This document shows positions 15,315 through 22,559 of a stretch of 24,307 nt of DNA, one piece after another. The notes under the pieces were generated by a model. The model saw only the letters and a program-made list of their open reading frames with translations, was not told the origin of the DNA and made no database searches. Positions within the stretch are counted from its first letter, which is position 1. Every line of letters begins with the position of its first letter. This DNA is from a virus. Both the position numbers and the translations under genes were made by a program. The stretch is from the IMG/VR virus record IMGVR_UViG_3300027796_000310, positions 1 through 24,307 of that record; one strand, given 5' to 3'.

Positions 15315-15983
15315 TTAAGCGGGCGGATCGTCTCCGCCACTGGCGGTCTGCTTGCGGAGGCGGGTCAAAACGGTCTTGACCCCGGCTTTCGGATCGAGCC
15401 CCAGAGCGGTCTCCAGATGGTCGATCGCCCGGACCGGGTCGGCATCGGCAGTGATCAGGCCGAGGGCGCGGTGGGCCTTGGCCCGGACCTCATCCGGCAT
15501 GTCGTGGTCGGCCACCAGTTCCAACGCGGCGTCAAGGGGGGCCGCCAACGCCGGGTCGGGGGTGGGCCGGGCCAGGGCGGCGTCGGCGATCTCCTCCAAC
15601 ACAGTGGTGGCGACGTCGCGCGAAAACCGCTCCGGCATCACCAGCTCGTGCCGCAGGGCGTAGGCGGCAATCTCCAGTGCGCGCGGCCAGTCCTCGATGT
15701 CGAGGCGCCACACCATCATGGTGACGACCACCTCATCCTGGGCACCGGCAGCGGCCGCCAGCACCCCCTCGACATAGGGAGCGTACTGGTCTATCCAGTC
15801 CCGCTTGGCCGCGATCTTGGCGGTGCGCGACTGGATCGTTTTGAGCTGGACCTGATGCATCCGCAGCAAGGCCAACATCCGGTCGGCCAGCGATGCCGCC
15901 CCCGGCAGCGGGGCTTCAGCCGTGCCGGACCCGGCCTGACGCGCGGCCAGGGTGCGTTCGAAATGAGCGCGGGCGAGGCTCAT
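15315..15983 (-). CDS. M: Terminase endonuclease (small) subunit gpM
   Basis: A 222-residue protein (P2 gpM is 247), beginning MSLARAHFERTLAARQAG. The interior has LLRMHQVQLKTIQSRTAKIA and MMVWRLDIEDWPRALEIAAY, which are conserved gpM segments. With gpP it forms the terminase that cuts cos DNA. Its start lies one base after the N stop. Confidence 0.94.
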   Translation of the reverse strand: MSLARAHFERTLAARQAGSGTAEAPLPGAASLADRMLALLRMHQVQLKTIQSRTAKIAAKRDWIDQYAPYVEGVLAAAAGAQDEVVVTMMVWRLDIEDWPRALEIAAYALRHELVMPERFSRDVATTVLEEIADAALARPTPDPALAAPLDAALELVADHDMPDEVRAKAHRALGLITADADPVRAIDHLETALGLDPKAGVKTVLTRLRKQTASGGDDPPA

Positions 15984-15984
15984 G

Positions 15985-17004
15985 TCACACCCAGGCCGAA
16001 CCGTTGTGGAACTGAATCCCTTCGATCAGGGCGCAGGCTTCCAGATCCTCGATCACATAGGCCTCGTTGTCGGAGGCGTAATCGACCACCCGGTCAAACT
16101 CCGGCTCCTCCTTGACGTGGCGGCGGTGGCTGCCGGACTGGACGTAGATCGAAAGGTTCGAGGCCTTGGTGATCAGGATTGAGGTGGCCGGGAAGAACGG
16201 CACCAGTTCGGCGCGGCGGCCGCCGACCGTCCGGTTGACCATCATCGTCGCCAGGGCATTGCGTTCGGTCGGGGCGTCGGTGGTGGGGGCATTGAGCAGG
16301 GCCACGTATTTGTCGGTCAGCAGCGACCGGCCCATGATCGCGACGATGTCGGGATCGTCCTGATACCATGAAGCCAGCAGCTCGCCGGCTGCGTCGGTGA
16401 CCAGGGCATCCAGATTGCGATAATCGTGCCCGCTTTCGGGGCCGACCTTGATCCCGCTCAACACCCGCTGCGGCGCGTCAGTGCGGATGTGTTGGAGCCA
16501 GCCGATATTGACGTCCTGCAACAGCGGGTTGGCCCCCAGATCGGTGGTAGCGGCCGCGCTGGTGCCGTTCCAACCGATCGTCAGGCGATCGCGGGCGATC
16601 TGCCGGGTAACGTGGTTACGGATACGAGTCTGGAAATCGGGGAATTTGGCCCAGGCATCAAGCTGCTGGTACCCCACGTAGGTATCGAAATTGGTCTGGA
16701 GGCACAGATAGCTGCGCTCATCCAGCCCGGTGATCGCGCGCGGCTCACGCCGGACACTGGCCGAGGTCTTGGTGCGGCTGGCGGCCGGGCTGTTGGCCCC
16801 CAGGCCGAGGACCGCGCCGACCTGCTCGGTGACCGGAACGACGTTGATTCGCCCGAGGAAGTCGGCGTTTTCCTGGATCCGGTCTTCCAGTTTCTGCGCC
16901 ACGGTCGGATCGACCGCGAATTTCTGCTCCGCCGAAGGCACGCCATTCAAACTGGCGAGCTTGGAGAGGTAGGAGTCGAACGCGGTGCGGGTCTCGTTGC
17001 GCAT
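15985..17004 (-). CDS. N: Major capsid protein gpN
   Basis: A 339-residue protein (P2 gpN is 357). The ATG at 17004 (MRNETRTAFDSYLSKLASLN) matches the P2 N-terminus; a TTG three codons upstream is less likely. Conserved parts are DFLGRINVVPVTEQVG, FPDFQTRIRNHVTRQIARDR, LLQDVNIGWLQHIRTDAPQR and DPDIVAIMGRSLLTDKYVAL. The HK97-fold shell protein is normally cleaved by the gpO protease. It starts 2 bases after O. Confidence 0.96.
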   Translation of the reverse strand: MRNETRTAFDSYLSKLASLNGVPSAEQKFAVDPTVAQKLEDRIQENADFLGRINVVPVTEQVGAVLGLGANSPAASRTKTSASVRREPRAITGLDERSYLCLQTNFDTYVGYQQLDAWAKFPDFQTRIRNHVTRQIARDRLTIGWNGTSAAATTDLGANPLLQDVNIGWLQHIRTDAPQRVLSGIKVGPESGHDYRNLDALVTDAAGELLASWYQDDPDIVAIMGRSLLTDKYVALLNAPTTDAPTERNALATMMVNRTVGGRRAELVPFFPATSILITKASNLSIYVQSGSHRRHVKEEPEFDRVVDYASDNEAYVIEDLEACALIEGIQFHNGSAWV

Positions 17005-17006
17005 GG

Positions 17007-17810
17007 TCAGCAATCCGTCTCAAGAAAGGCCGCGCCACCGCCGGCATGGGGCGGGCGCGGCGGGGTGGCGGCGGTGGAGGACAGGCGGGTGATCAAGTCG
17101 TCCAGCTTGTCAGAGAGGACTTTGACGTCGGCAGCGGCGGCGAAGGCCCCCGCCGCCGGCAGACCGCGCCGGATCTCCGCCACCTCTTCGGCGATGGTGG
17201 TGACGGCGCCCTCGACCTGGCTGTAGCGGGCCTCGTCGCCCTTCGGCTTGTGCGCCGACAGCAGGTCCTTGACCTTGGCCAGCAGGCCGGCGCCGGGATC
17301 AGCGGTTTCGGCCAATTCGAACCGGCTTTCGACCGCCGCCGAGAACAGATGGCCCTTGACCGTATCCGGGGTGCTGGCCGACTGGAGCGCAAAGGACAGC
17401 ATCTCGGTCCCCAGGCTGGCCGGACTGTCGGTCACAGACAGGCCGACCAGATAGGCTTGACCGGTGCCGGCGAAATTGGGGTCGAGTTCGATCGACCAGA
17501 ACACCTTCTGGCGGTCGGCCGACAGCTTGACCAAGTCAGGAGTCGGGGCGATTTCGGCCAACAGCACCCGGCCGCCCTCCGCCTCGGTTTCGGCCTTCAG
17601 CGACAGCACATCGCCGAACGCCCGGAACGGGCTGTCGGGCAGCAGGGAGCGGAGATGCTCAACCCAGATCCGCGCGCCATAGGTCGCCGGGTTGTAGCTG
17701 GCGGCCATCTGGTCGATCTGAGCCGGGGAGATCTCGCGGCCATCGATCGTCTTGCCGGATCGGGCGACGCGGAAAAACTTGGTCCTGGGGGCGGGAGGGG
17801 TGGTGGTCAT
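17007..17810 (-). CDS. O: Capsid scaffold and maturation protease gpO
   Basis: A 267-residue protein from ATG 17810 (P2 gpO is 284). The N-terminal protease domain has candidate catalytic residues D23 (TIDGREI), H52 (WVEHLRS) and S106 (KVFWSIEL). The D-to-H spacing of 29 equals that reported for P2 (Asp19, His48; Ser107). YLVGLSVTDSPASLGTEML is a conserved block. The C-terminal half is helical scaffold (KVLSDKLDDLITRLSS). It starts the O-S operon, divergent from P. Confidence 0.94.
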   Translation of the reverse strand: MTTTPPAPRTKFFRVARSGKTIDGREISPAQIDQMAASYNPATYGARIWVEHLRSLLPDSPFRAFGDVLSLKAETEAEGGRVLLAEIAPTPDLVKLSADRQKVFWSIELDPNFAGTGQAYLVGLSVTDSPASLGTEMLSFALQSASTPDTVKGHLFSAAVESRFELAETADPGAGLLAKVKDLLSAHKPKGDEARYSQVEGAVTTIAEEVAEIRRGLPAAGAFAAAADVKVLSDKLDDLITRLSSTAATPPRPPHAGGGAAFLETDC

Positions 17811-17887
17811 GATCGGTCCTGCTTGATCCCGGAAAGCCCGGTTGCGATCAGGCTGAGGCCCGGCCCGCCGCTCGCGCAAACCCCGCC

Positions 17888-17913
17888 GGGTTGGCGGGAC
17901 CGTCCGCCAACCC
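17888..17913 (+). promoter_or_regulatory. Candidate late-promoter box between O and P (26-bp dyad)
   Basis: On the plus strand it reads GGGTTG, nine bases, TCCGCCAACCC. GGGTTGGCGG and CCGCCAACCC form a perfect 10-bp inverted repeat with a 6-base centre. It lies in the 147-bp divergent gap and ends exactly 44 bases before the P start, as the related box does at V. Both V and P copies continue GAACCC. Being symmetric, it may serve O as well. Hairpin termination is unlikely because it sits between divergent starts and has no T-run. Confidence 0.55.
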
Positions 17914-17957
17914 GAACCCCGTCGTCGCCATCACCGCTCCGCCCGCAGGCTGGGGCG

Positions 17958-19727
17958 ATGACCCCCGCCCCTCCTCCCGCCCCTGAACCTCGTCTTGCCG
18001 CCCGCGCCCTCTATTGGCAGGGGCATAGCCCGGCCGACATCGCCCGGCAGCTCGGTCTGCCCTATGGCACGATCGACGCCTGGAAGCGGCGCGACGAATG
18101 GGACAAGGCTCCGGTGGTGGCCCGGGTCGAGGCCAGCGTCGAGGCGCGGCTGATGCAGATCATCGCCAAGGAGCCGAAGAGCGCGGGCGATCTGGCAGAA
18201 ATCGACCAGCTCGGCAAGCTGATGGAGCGCACCGCGCGGATTCAACAGTTTGGGCGGTCTGGACGCGAAACCGACCTCAACCCCAATCTCGAAAACCGGG
18301 CCAAGGGGCGCAAGCGCAAGGCCGAAGAGAAGAACACCCTGAGCGAAGAGCAGGTCGAAACCCTGGTCGCCGCGTTCGATCAGGGGCTGTTCGGCTATCA
18401 GAAGGCATGGCACGCGGCGAAGCGGTACCGGATCCGCAACCTGCTGAAGTCACGCCAGATCGGCGCGACATGGTATTTCGCCCGCGAAGCCCTGATCGAT
18501 GCGATCGAGACCGGCGACAACCAGATTTTCCTGTCGGCCTCCAAAGCCCAGGCCCACGTCTTCCGCGAATACATCGTCCAGTTCGTCAAGGACGTCACCG
18601 GGGTGATCCTCAAGGGCGACCCGATCACCCTGTGGAATGGCGCCACCCTCTATTTCCTCGGCACCAATTCCAAGACGGCGCAGTCCTATCATGGCCACGT
18701 CTATCTCGACGAATATGCCTGGATCGCCAAGTTCCTCGAATTCCGCAAGGTCGCCAGCGCGATGGCGACCCATAAGAAATGGCGGATTACCTACTTTTCG
18801 ACCCCCTCGACCATCGGTCACGAGGCTCATGCCTTCTGGTCGGGCGAAAGCTTCAACAAGGGCAGGGCCAAGGAAGACCGGGTCGAGATCGACGTCAGCC
18901 ACGCCGCACTGAAGGCCGGAATGCTCGGCCCGGACGGGCAATGGCGCCAGATCGTCACCATTGACGATGCCGCCGCCAGCGGCTGCGATCTGTTCGACAT
19001 CGCGGCGTTGCGCCGCGAGTACAATGAGCAGGATTTCGCCAATCTGTTCATGGCGGTGTGGGTTGACGACACCCAGAGCTTCTTCGGCTTCGACGAGCTG
19101 CGCCGCTGCATGGTCGATAGCTGGGAGGTGTGGGGCGATGTCAACGCCCTGGCGGCACGGCCATTCGGCGACCGCCCGGTGTGGATCGGCTATGACCCGG
19201 CCCTGTCCCAGGATAACGCCTCGATCGTGGTGGTAGCCCCGCCGACGGTCGAAGGCGGAACCTTCCGCATCCTCGAAAAAGTCAATGTCAACGGGGTCGA
19301 TTTCGAGGCTCAGGCCAACGTGATTCGCGGCCTGTGCGCCCGTTATGCCGTCGCCCATATCGGCATCGATACCAGCACCATCGGCCAGGGGGTGTTCGAG
19401 ATGGTCCGCCGCTTCTTCCCCGCGGTGCGCGCCATCACCTATTCGGTCGGGGTCAAAACCCGCCTTGTCCTCAAGGCCAAGCAACTGATCGCCAAGCGCC
19501 GGCTCGAATTCGACGCGGGCTGGTCCGATGTCGCGATGGCCTTTCTCGCCATCCGCCGCACCGCCACCCCGACCGGGCGTCAGGCCACCTTCTCCGCCGG
19601 CCGCTCCAAGGAAACCGGCCATGCCGACGTCGCGTGGGCGATCATGCACGCGCTTGACCGGCTCGATTACACCGATTTCGACCAGACCGCCGGGGGGACC
19701 GGTGGTGGTTTCATGGAGATCTTCTGA
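17958..19727 (+). CDS. P: Terminase large (ATPase) subunit gpP
   Basis: A 589-residue protein (P2 gpP is 590). The start at 17958 begins MTPAPPPAPEPRLAARALYW; the open frame upstream covers O antisense and is not coding. Residues 14-46 form a helix-turn-helix (GHSPADIARQLGLPYGTIDAW). The ATPase has a Walker A-like KSRQIGAT at 164-171 and Walker B VYLDEY at 248-253. The RNase H-like nuclease part has acidic residues D413 (GYDPALSQDNAS), D471 (IGIDTST) and D557 (GHADVAWA). It powers DNA packaging. Q follows after 2 bases. Confidence 0.96.
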   Translation: MTPAPPPAPEPRLAARALYWQGHSPADIARQLGLPYGTIDAWKRRDEWDKAPVVARVEASVEARLMQIIAKEPKSAGDLAEIDQLGKLMERTARIQQFGRSGRETDLNPNLENRAKGRKRKAEEKNTLSEEQVETLVAAFDQGLFGYQKAWHAAKRYRIRNLLKSRQIGATWYFAREALIDAIETGDNQIFLSASKAQAHVFREYIVQFVKDVTGVILKGDPITLWNGATLYFLGTNSKTAQSYHGHVYLDEYAWIAKFLEFRKVASAMATHKKWRITYFSTPSTIGHEAHAFWSGESFNKGRAKEDRVEIDVSHAALKAGMLGPDGQWRQIVTIDDAAASGCDLFDIAALRREYNEQDFANLFMAVWVDDTQSFFGFDELRRCMVDSWEVWGDVNALAARPFGDRPVWIGYDPALSQDNASIVVVAPPTVEGGTFRILEKVNVNGVDFEAQANVIRGLCARYAVAHIGIDTSTIGQGVFEMVRRFFPAVRAITYSVGVKTRLVLKAKQLIAKRRLEFDAGWSDVAMAFLAIRRTATPTGRQATFSAGRSKETGHADVAWAIMHALDRLDYTDFDQTAGGTGGGFMEIF

Positions 19728-19729
19728 TC

Positions 19730-20764
19730 ATGCCCAGACTTCGCCCGCGCCAGAAGCTGCACGCGCTCGGCCCCAGCCGCTCCGCTGCCCCGGTTCCGGC
19801 TCCAGCGCCGGAGGTGTTCACCTTCGGCGACCCGCTGCCGGTGCTCGACCGTCACGAGGTGATGGGGCTGTTCCGTTCCAATTTCAACGGGCGCTGGTAC
19901 GAACCGCCGGTCTCGTTCGACGGCTTGGCCAAAGCCCTGACCGCCAGCCCGCACCACCAAAGCGCCCTGGCCTACAAAGTCAATCTGCTGGCCGGGGCCT
20001 TTGTGCCGCACCCGCTGCTGTCGCGGCACGATTTCAAGCGTCTGGCGCTCGATTTCCTGGTGTTCGGCAACGCCTTTGTCGAAGTGCGCCGGTCGAGATT
20101 GGGCAGCCTGATGCGTTTGGCCCCGCTGCTGGCCCGCTGGACCCGGCCGACCCCGGCCAGGGGGGCGGTGCTGCTGACCGACGGCACCGAGATCGAATTC
20201 GAACCCGGCGCGGTGCTGCATCTGCTGGAACCGGACATCAGCCAGGAGATTTACGGCCTGCCCTGCTATCTCGGCGCGTTGCAATCAGCCTTGCTCGGCG
20301 AGGCGGCAACCCTGTTCCGCCGCAAATATTACGTCAATGGCAGCCACGCCGGCTTCATCCTTTATCTGACCGATCCGGCCGGCAACCAGCAGGACATCGA
20401 CGAGCTGCGGGCGGCGATGCGCGCATCCAAGGGACCGGGCAATTTCCGCAACCTGTTCATGTACATGCCCAACGGCAAGAAGGACGGGCTTCAGGTGATC
20501 CCGATCAGCGAGGTGACCGCCAAGGATGAATTCTGGAACATCAAGAACGTGACGCGAGACGACGTGCTGGCCGCGCACCGGGTGCCGCCGCAATTGCTGG
20601 GAATCGTTCCCTCGAATAATGGCGGGTTCGGCTCGGTGGCGCAGGCGGCCGACGTGTTCTTCCGCCATGAAATCGAGCCGCTGCAAACCACCTTCCTCGC
20701 CCTCAACCAGGGTTGCGGCGAGGAGGTGGTCCGCTTTGCGCCTTATCAGGCGATGGCGGTCTGA
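19730..20764 (+). CDS. Q: Portal protein gpQ
   Basis: A 344-residue protein, the same length as P2 gpQ. Conserved portal segments are FGDPLPVLDRHEVMGLFRSN, RWYEPPVSFDGLAKAL, LKFxx-type core replaced by FKRLALDFLVFGNAFVEVRR, and MYMPNGKKDGLQVIPISEV. The ring sits at the packaging vertex. It is co-transcribed with P. The stop codon abuts the stop of hicB on the other strand, leaving no terminator space. Confidence 0.96.
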   Translation: MPRLRPRQKLHALGPSRSAAPVPAPAPEVFTFGDPLPVLDRHEVMGLFRSNFNGRWYEPPVSFDGLAKALTASPHHQSALAYKVNLLAGAFVPHPLLSRHDFKRLALDFLVFGNAFVEVRRSRLGSLMRLAPLLARWTRPTPARGAVLLTDGTEIEFEPGAVLHLLEPDISQEIYGLPCYLGALQSALLGEAATLFRRKYYVNGSHAGFILYLTDPAGNQQDIDELRAAMRASKGPGNFRNLFMYMPNGKKDGLQVIPISEVTAKDEFWNIKNVTRDDVLAAHRVPPQLLGIVPSNNGGFGSVAQAADVFFRHEIEPLQTTFLALNQGCGEEVVRFAPYQAMAV

Positions 20765-21157
20765 TCAGCCAAGCTTCTCCCGGGCCGCGACCGCCAGAAA
20801 ACCAGACCGGCTCATCCCTTGTGTTCGCGCGGCGGCATCAACTCGGCTCAACAGCCCTTCGTCCATCGTGGCGTTGAACCGGATTGCCTTACCGGGAAGA
20901 TCCACCCGCACCAGAACCCGGCAAACCTCGTCAACCTCGGAATTAGGCTCGATCCGGTCCAGTGGGGTCGGATCGGGCAACGGATCCCCGTCCTCGATGA
21001 TGCCGCGCAGATGGAGGCTCAACGCCTCCTCAGCCGAACGAGCGGCCATCTCTATGGTATCCCCCGCGCTGACGCAGCCGGGAAGGTCGGGGAAAAACAC
21101 CCCGAAGCCCGGCTCGTCGCCTCGTTCGATGATTGCCGGGTAATAACGGATCGCCAT
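20765..21157 (-). CDS. hicB: HicB antitoxin
   Basis: A 130-residue protein. The N-terminal HicB-like domain includes EPGFGVFFPDLPGCVSAGDT, a degraded RNase H-like fold. The C-terminal region (IRFNATMDEGLLSRVDAAAR, GMSRSGFLAVAAREKLG) is a ribbon-helix-helix type DNA-binding domain. It should neutralise HicA and repress the hicA promoter. It starts 10 bases after hicA. Such pairs stabilise mobile elements or act in phage defence. Confidence 0.92.
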   Translation of the reverse strand: MAIRYYPAIIERGDEPGFGVFFPDLPGCVSAGDTIEMAARSAEEALSLHLRGIIEDGDPLPDPTPLDRIEPNSEVDEVCRVLVRVDLPGKAIRFNATMDEGLLSRVDAAARTQGMSRSGFLAVAAREKLG

Positions 21158-21167
21158 CGTCTGCTCC

Positions 21168-21368
21168 TTACCTGATTTTGAGGCCGGCCTGACGCTCGAT
21201 GCTCTTGAGGGTACCGATCTTCATGTCCTTCTCGGGGTGCTTGACCGTGATCCGGCCCGGCTTGGTCGGGTGCTTGAACTGATGGTGCGACCCCTCGACG
21301 TTAACCAGGCGCCACCCATCCGCCTCAAGGGCTTTGATCGCGTCCCGACTGCTGATGCTCTTGACCAT
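21168..21368 (-). CDS. hicA: HicA mRNA interferase toxin
   Basis: A 66-residue double-stranded RNA-binding-like protein from ATG 21368 (MVKSISSRDAIKALEADGWR). The catalytic histidine lies in VEGSHHQF, followed by PTKPGRITVKHPEKDMKIGT, all family hallmarks. The open frame extends to 21401, but that start lies within the palindromic promoter, so the internal ATG is preferred. It would cleave mRNA when free of HicB. Confidence 0.92.
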   Translation of the reverse strand: MVKSISSRDAIKALEADGWRLVNVEGSHHQFKHPTKPGRITVKHPEKDMKIGTLKSIERQAGLKIR

Positions 21369-21371
21369 TTC

Positions 21372-21420
21372 GCCCCCGCTTAATGTGTATTTTATACACA
21401 TAAGGCGGGGGCTACGTCAA
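21372..21420 (-). promoter_or_regulatory. hicAB promoter with large palindromic operator
   Basis: Minus strand -35 TTGACG (21420-21415), 18 bases, -10 TATAAA (21396-21391). ATGTGTAT, 3 bases, ATACACAT (21383-21401) is a perfect dyad over the -10. It is nested in a 41-bp imperfect palindrome (21372-21412, arms 17 of 19 matching, with outer GCCCCCGC and GCGGGGGC). A lone half-site TGTGTAT is at 21440-21446. HicB autorepression is the likely function. Confidence 0.65.
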
Positions 21421-21445
21421 GAGGGTAATGTGTTTTAAGTGTGTA

Positions 21446-22162
21446 TCAACAGACCGGGATAGCCTCGACCCTGGCCCGAATCGCCGCAACATGAACCGGC
21501 GAAATGTCGCTGACGATCGCCCGCCGGCCGGTGCGGAGCGCTGCCTCGGCCAGACTGCCCCCGCCCGCGAACACATCGACCACGGTGCCATCTTCCGGGG
21601 TGGTGGCGCGGATGATCGTCTCCAGCAGATCAACCGGCTTGGCGGTGGGATGATTCCGCTTGGCTGGTGCCACCCGCTTGGCTGGGATCACATTGCCGAC
21701 CGTGACATCATAACGCGGGGTGCTGGTCCCCTTGGCAAAATGCAGCACCAGTTCGTGGCGAGCCCGGAAGCTGCTGCTGCCCAGTCCGGTGGACAGCTTG
21801 TCCCACACCACTAGGTTACGCCAGCGCAGGCCGGAACTCTCCAGCGCCGGGGCCAACGCCGCCACCATCCGCCAGTCGCAGAACACGCACAGGCTGCCCT
21901 TATCGGTGAGAATGCGGTGAGCCTCGATCGCCACCTGGCGCAGCAGCCATACCAGCCCCGTCGTCGTCATCGCATCGCCCTGGAACCAATCAGCCTTGGT
22001 CATTCCTGGTGCGGCGGTGCGAGCGGCCTCGGTGAAACCTCCGGCGCAATAAGGCGGATCGAGGATCACCGCATTGGCGGATTCATCGCCCAGATCGGCT
22101 AACGCCTCCAGACAATCCGCCTGGGCGAGACGCACGCGGCCAAGATCGGTCCAATTCGGCAT
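21446..22162 (-). CDS. DNA adenine/cytosine-N4 methyltransferase (beta class), com-linked
   Basis: A 238-residue protein from ATG 22162 (MPNWTDLGRVRLAQADCLEA); a TTG 18 bases upstream is also in frame. DPPY (residues 35-38, VILDPPYCAGG) precedes HPTAKPVDLLETII and the SAM-binding VVDVFAGGGSLAEAALRTGR, the motif order of beta-class N6-adenine or N4-cytosine enzymes. No restriction gene is adjacent, so it is probably an orphan phage methyltransferase protecting or marking phage DNA. The start lies inside com, overlapping it by 80 bases, as mom overlaps com in Mu, although this is not a Mom protein. AAGGGA lies 9 bases before the ATG. Confidence 0.87.
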   Translation of the reverse strand: MPNWTDLGRVRLAQADCLEALADLGDESANAVILDPPYCAGGFTEAARTAAPGMTKADWFQGDAMTTTGLVWLLRQVAIEAHRILTDKGSLCVFCDWRMVAALAPALESSGLRWRNLVVWDKLSTGLGSSSFRARHELVLHFAKGTSTPRYDVTVGNVIPAKRVAPAKRNHPTAKPVDLLETIIRATTPEDGTVVDVFAGGGSLAEAALRTGRRAIVSDISPVHVAAIRARVEAIPVC

Positions 22163-22331
22163 GTTGAGCGTTCCCTTCAAGGTCAGGACGCTCGGGGCGT
22201 TCGGGAGAGGGGCACGCGGCCCTCTGATGGCAATTCAAGGCCCCGCAACGGGGGCATTTGATCTCGATCACCCGGCAATCAGCCGCCCGGGCCAGCAACC
22301 GCCCGCAAGCGGCGCACCGTATGGACTCCAT
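22083..22331 (-). CDS. com: Com-family zinc-finger translational regulator
   Basis: An 82-residue protein. MESIRCAACGRLLARAADCR with a following IEIKCPRCGALN gives two CxxC knuckles and closely resembles phage Mu Com (which begins MKSIRCKNCNKLL). Mu Com binds mom mRNA and opens a hairpin hiding its start. Here com overlaps the methyltransferase start and a hairpin covers that gene's ribosome binding site, so the same control is likely. The C-terminal 40 residues are Arg/Pro-rich and may be constrained mainly by the overlap. AGGTGA lies shortly upstream of the ATG. Confidence 0.85.
   Translation of the reverse strand: MESIRCAACGRLLARAADCRVIEIKCPRCGALNCHQRAACPSPERPERPDLEGNAQHAELDRSWPRASRPGGLSGGVSRSGR
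22166..22193 (-). promoter_or_regulatory. Hairpin over the methyltransferase ribosome binding site
   Basis: On the mRNA (minus strand), GAGCGT and ACGCTC form a 6-bp stem; inside it CCT can pair with GGG of AAGGGA, the ribosome binding site 9 bases before ATG 22162, with one bulged A. The hairpin ends 3 bases before the start codon. This is the arrangement expected for Com-dependent translational activation. Confidence 0.5.
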
Positions 22332-22390
22332 AATGGTTCACCTGATACAGATCCCGCGCCGTGCACGGCGCGCGGGGTGGGTTTTCCCAT
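22268..22390 (-). CDS. Possible 40-residue leader peptide before com
   Basis: ATG 22390 is preceded by a strong AAGGAG six bases upstream, better than the site before com. The product MGKPTPRAVHGAGSVSGEPL... ends at 22268, overlapping the first 64 bases of com in another frame. No homology is recognised. It may couple translation into com or be a chance frame. An 18-bp palindrome (22355-22372) lies within it. Confidence 0.35.
   Translation of the reverse strand: MGKPTPRAVHGAGSVSGEPLWSPYGAPLAGGCWPGRLIAG
22355..22372. repeat. 18-bp perfect palindrome in the com leader
   Basis: CGCGCCGTGCACGGCGCG is fully self-complementary. In RNA it can form a 6-bp GC hairpin with loop GUGCAC, 24 bases before the com start codon. 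It could be a protein-binding site or a translational control element. Confidence 0.55.
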
Positions 22391-22432
22391 GTCAGGCTCC
22401 TTTCCTGGCGGTTCGGGGCGCTGCAACGCTCC

Positions 22433-22452
22433 GGCCCCCGCTAACGGGGGCC
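22433..22452 (-). promoter_or_regulatory. Stable GC hairpin in the com 5' region
   Basis: GGCCCCCG, TTAG, CGGGGGCC on the minus strand: an 8-bp perfect stem with a 4-base loop, 42 bases before the possible leader ATG. There is no T-run on either strand, so a simple intrinsic terminator is unlikely. It would be part of the com leader RNA if transcription starts near the box at 22496-22521. Confidence 0.45.
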
Positions 22453-22495
22453 TGCCCACCTTCGCCCGGATCGCAGGCCGCTGGCGAGGCCCTGA

Positions 22496-22521
22496 AAGTT
22501 GGCGGAGGCCTTTCTCAACCC
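22496..22521 (-). promoter_or_regulatory. Candidate late-promoter box before com (degenerate 26-bp dyad)
   Basis: On the minus strand it reads GGGTTG, nine bases, TCCGCCAACTT. The right half is identical to the V and P copies over TCCGCCAAC and the GTTG-to-CAAC spacing is the same; the left half is degenerate. The orientation agrees with transcription of com and the methyltransferase. Mu com-mom is also expressed late. Function is inferred. Confidence 0.42.
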
Positions 22522-22559
22522 GATGCCGCCTCCCCCTTGGAATCCCCGCCGCCGATCGC

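Noticed and set aside
17888-17913. Reading the O-P dyad as an intrinsic terminator
   Set aside because: It lies between divergent starts, there is no T-run on either side, and the same box recurs at other operon fronts.
17046-17957. A 304-codon upstream extension of the terminase frame
   Set aside because: It lies antisense to gpO, has low-complexity Gly/Arg/Gln composition, and family length puts the start at 17958.
18450-19649. A 399-codon minus-strand open frame
   Set aside because: It is fully antisense to the terminase gene in high-GC sequence and resembles no known protein.
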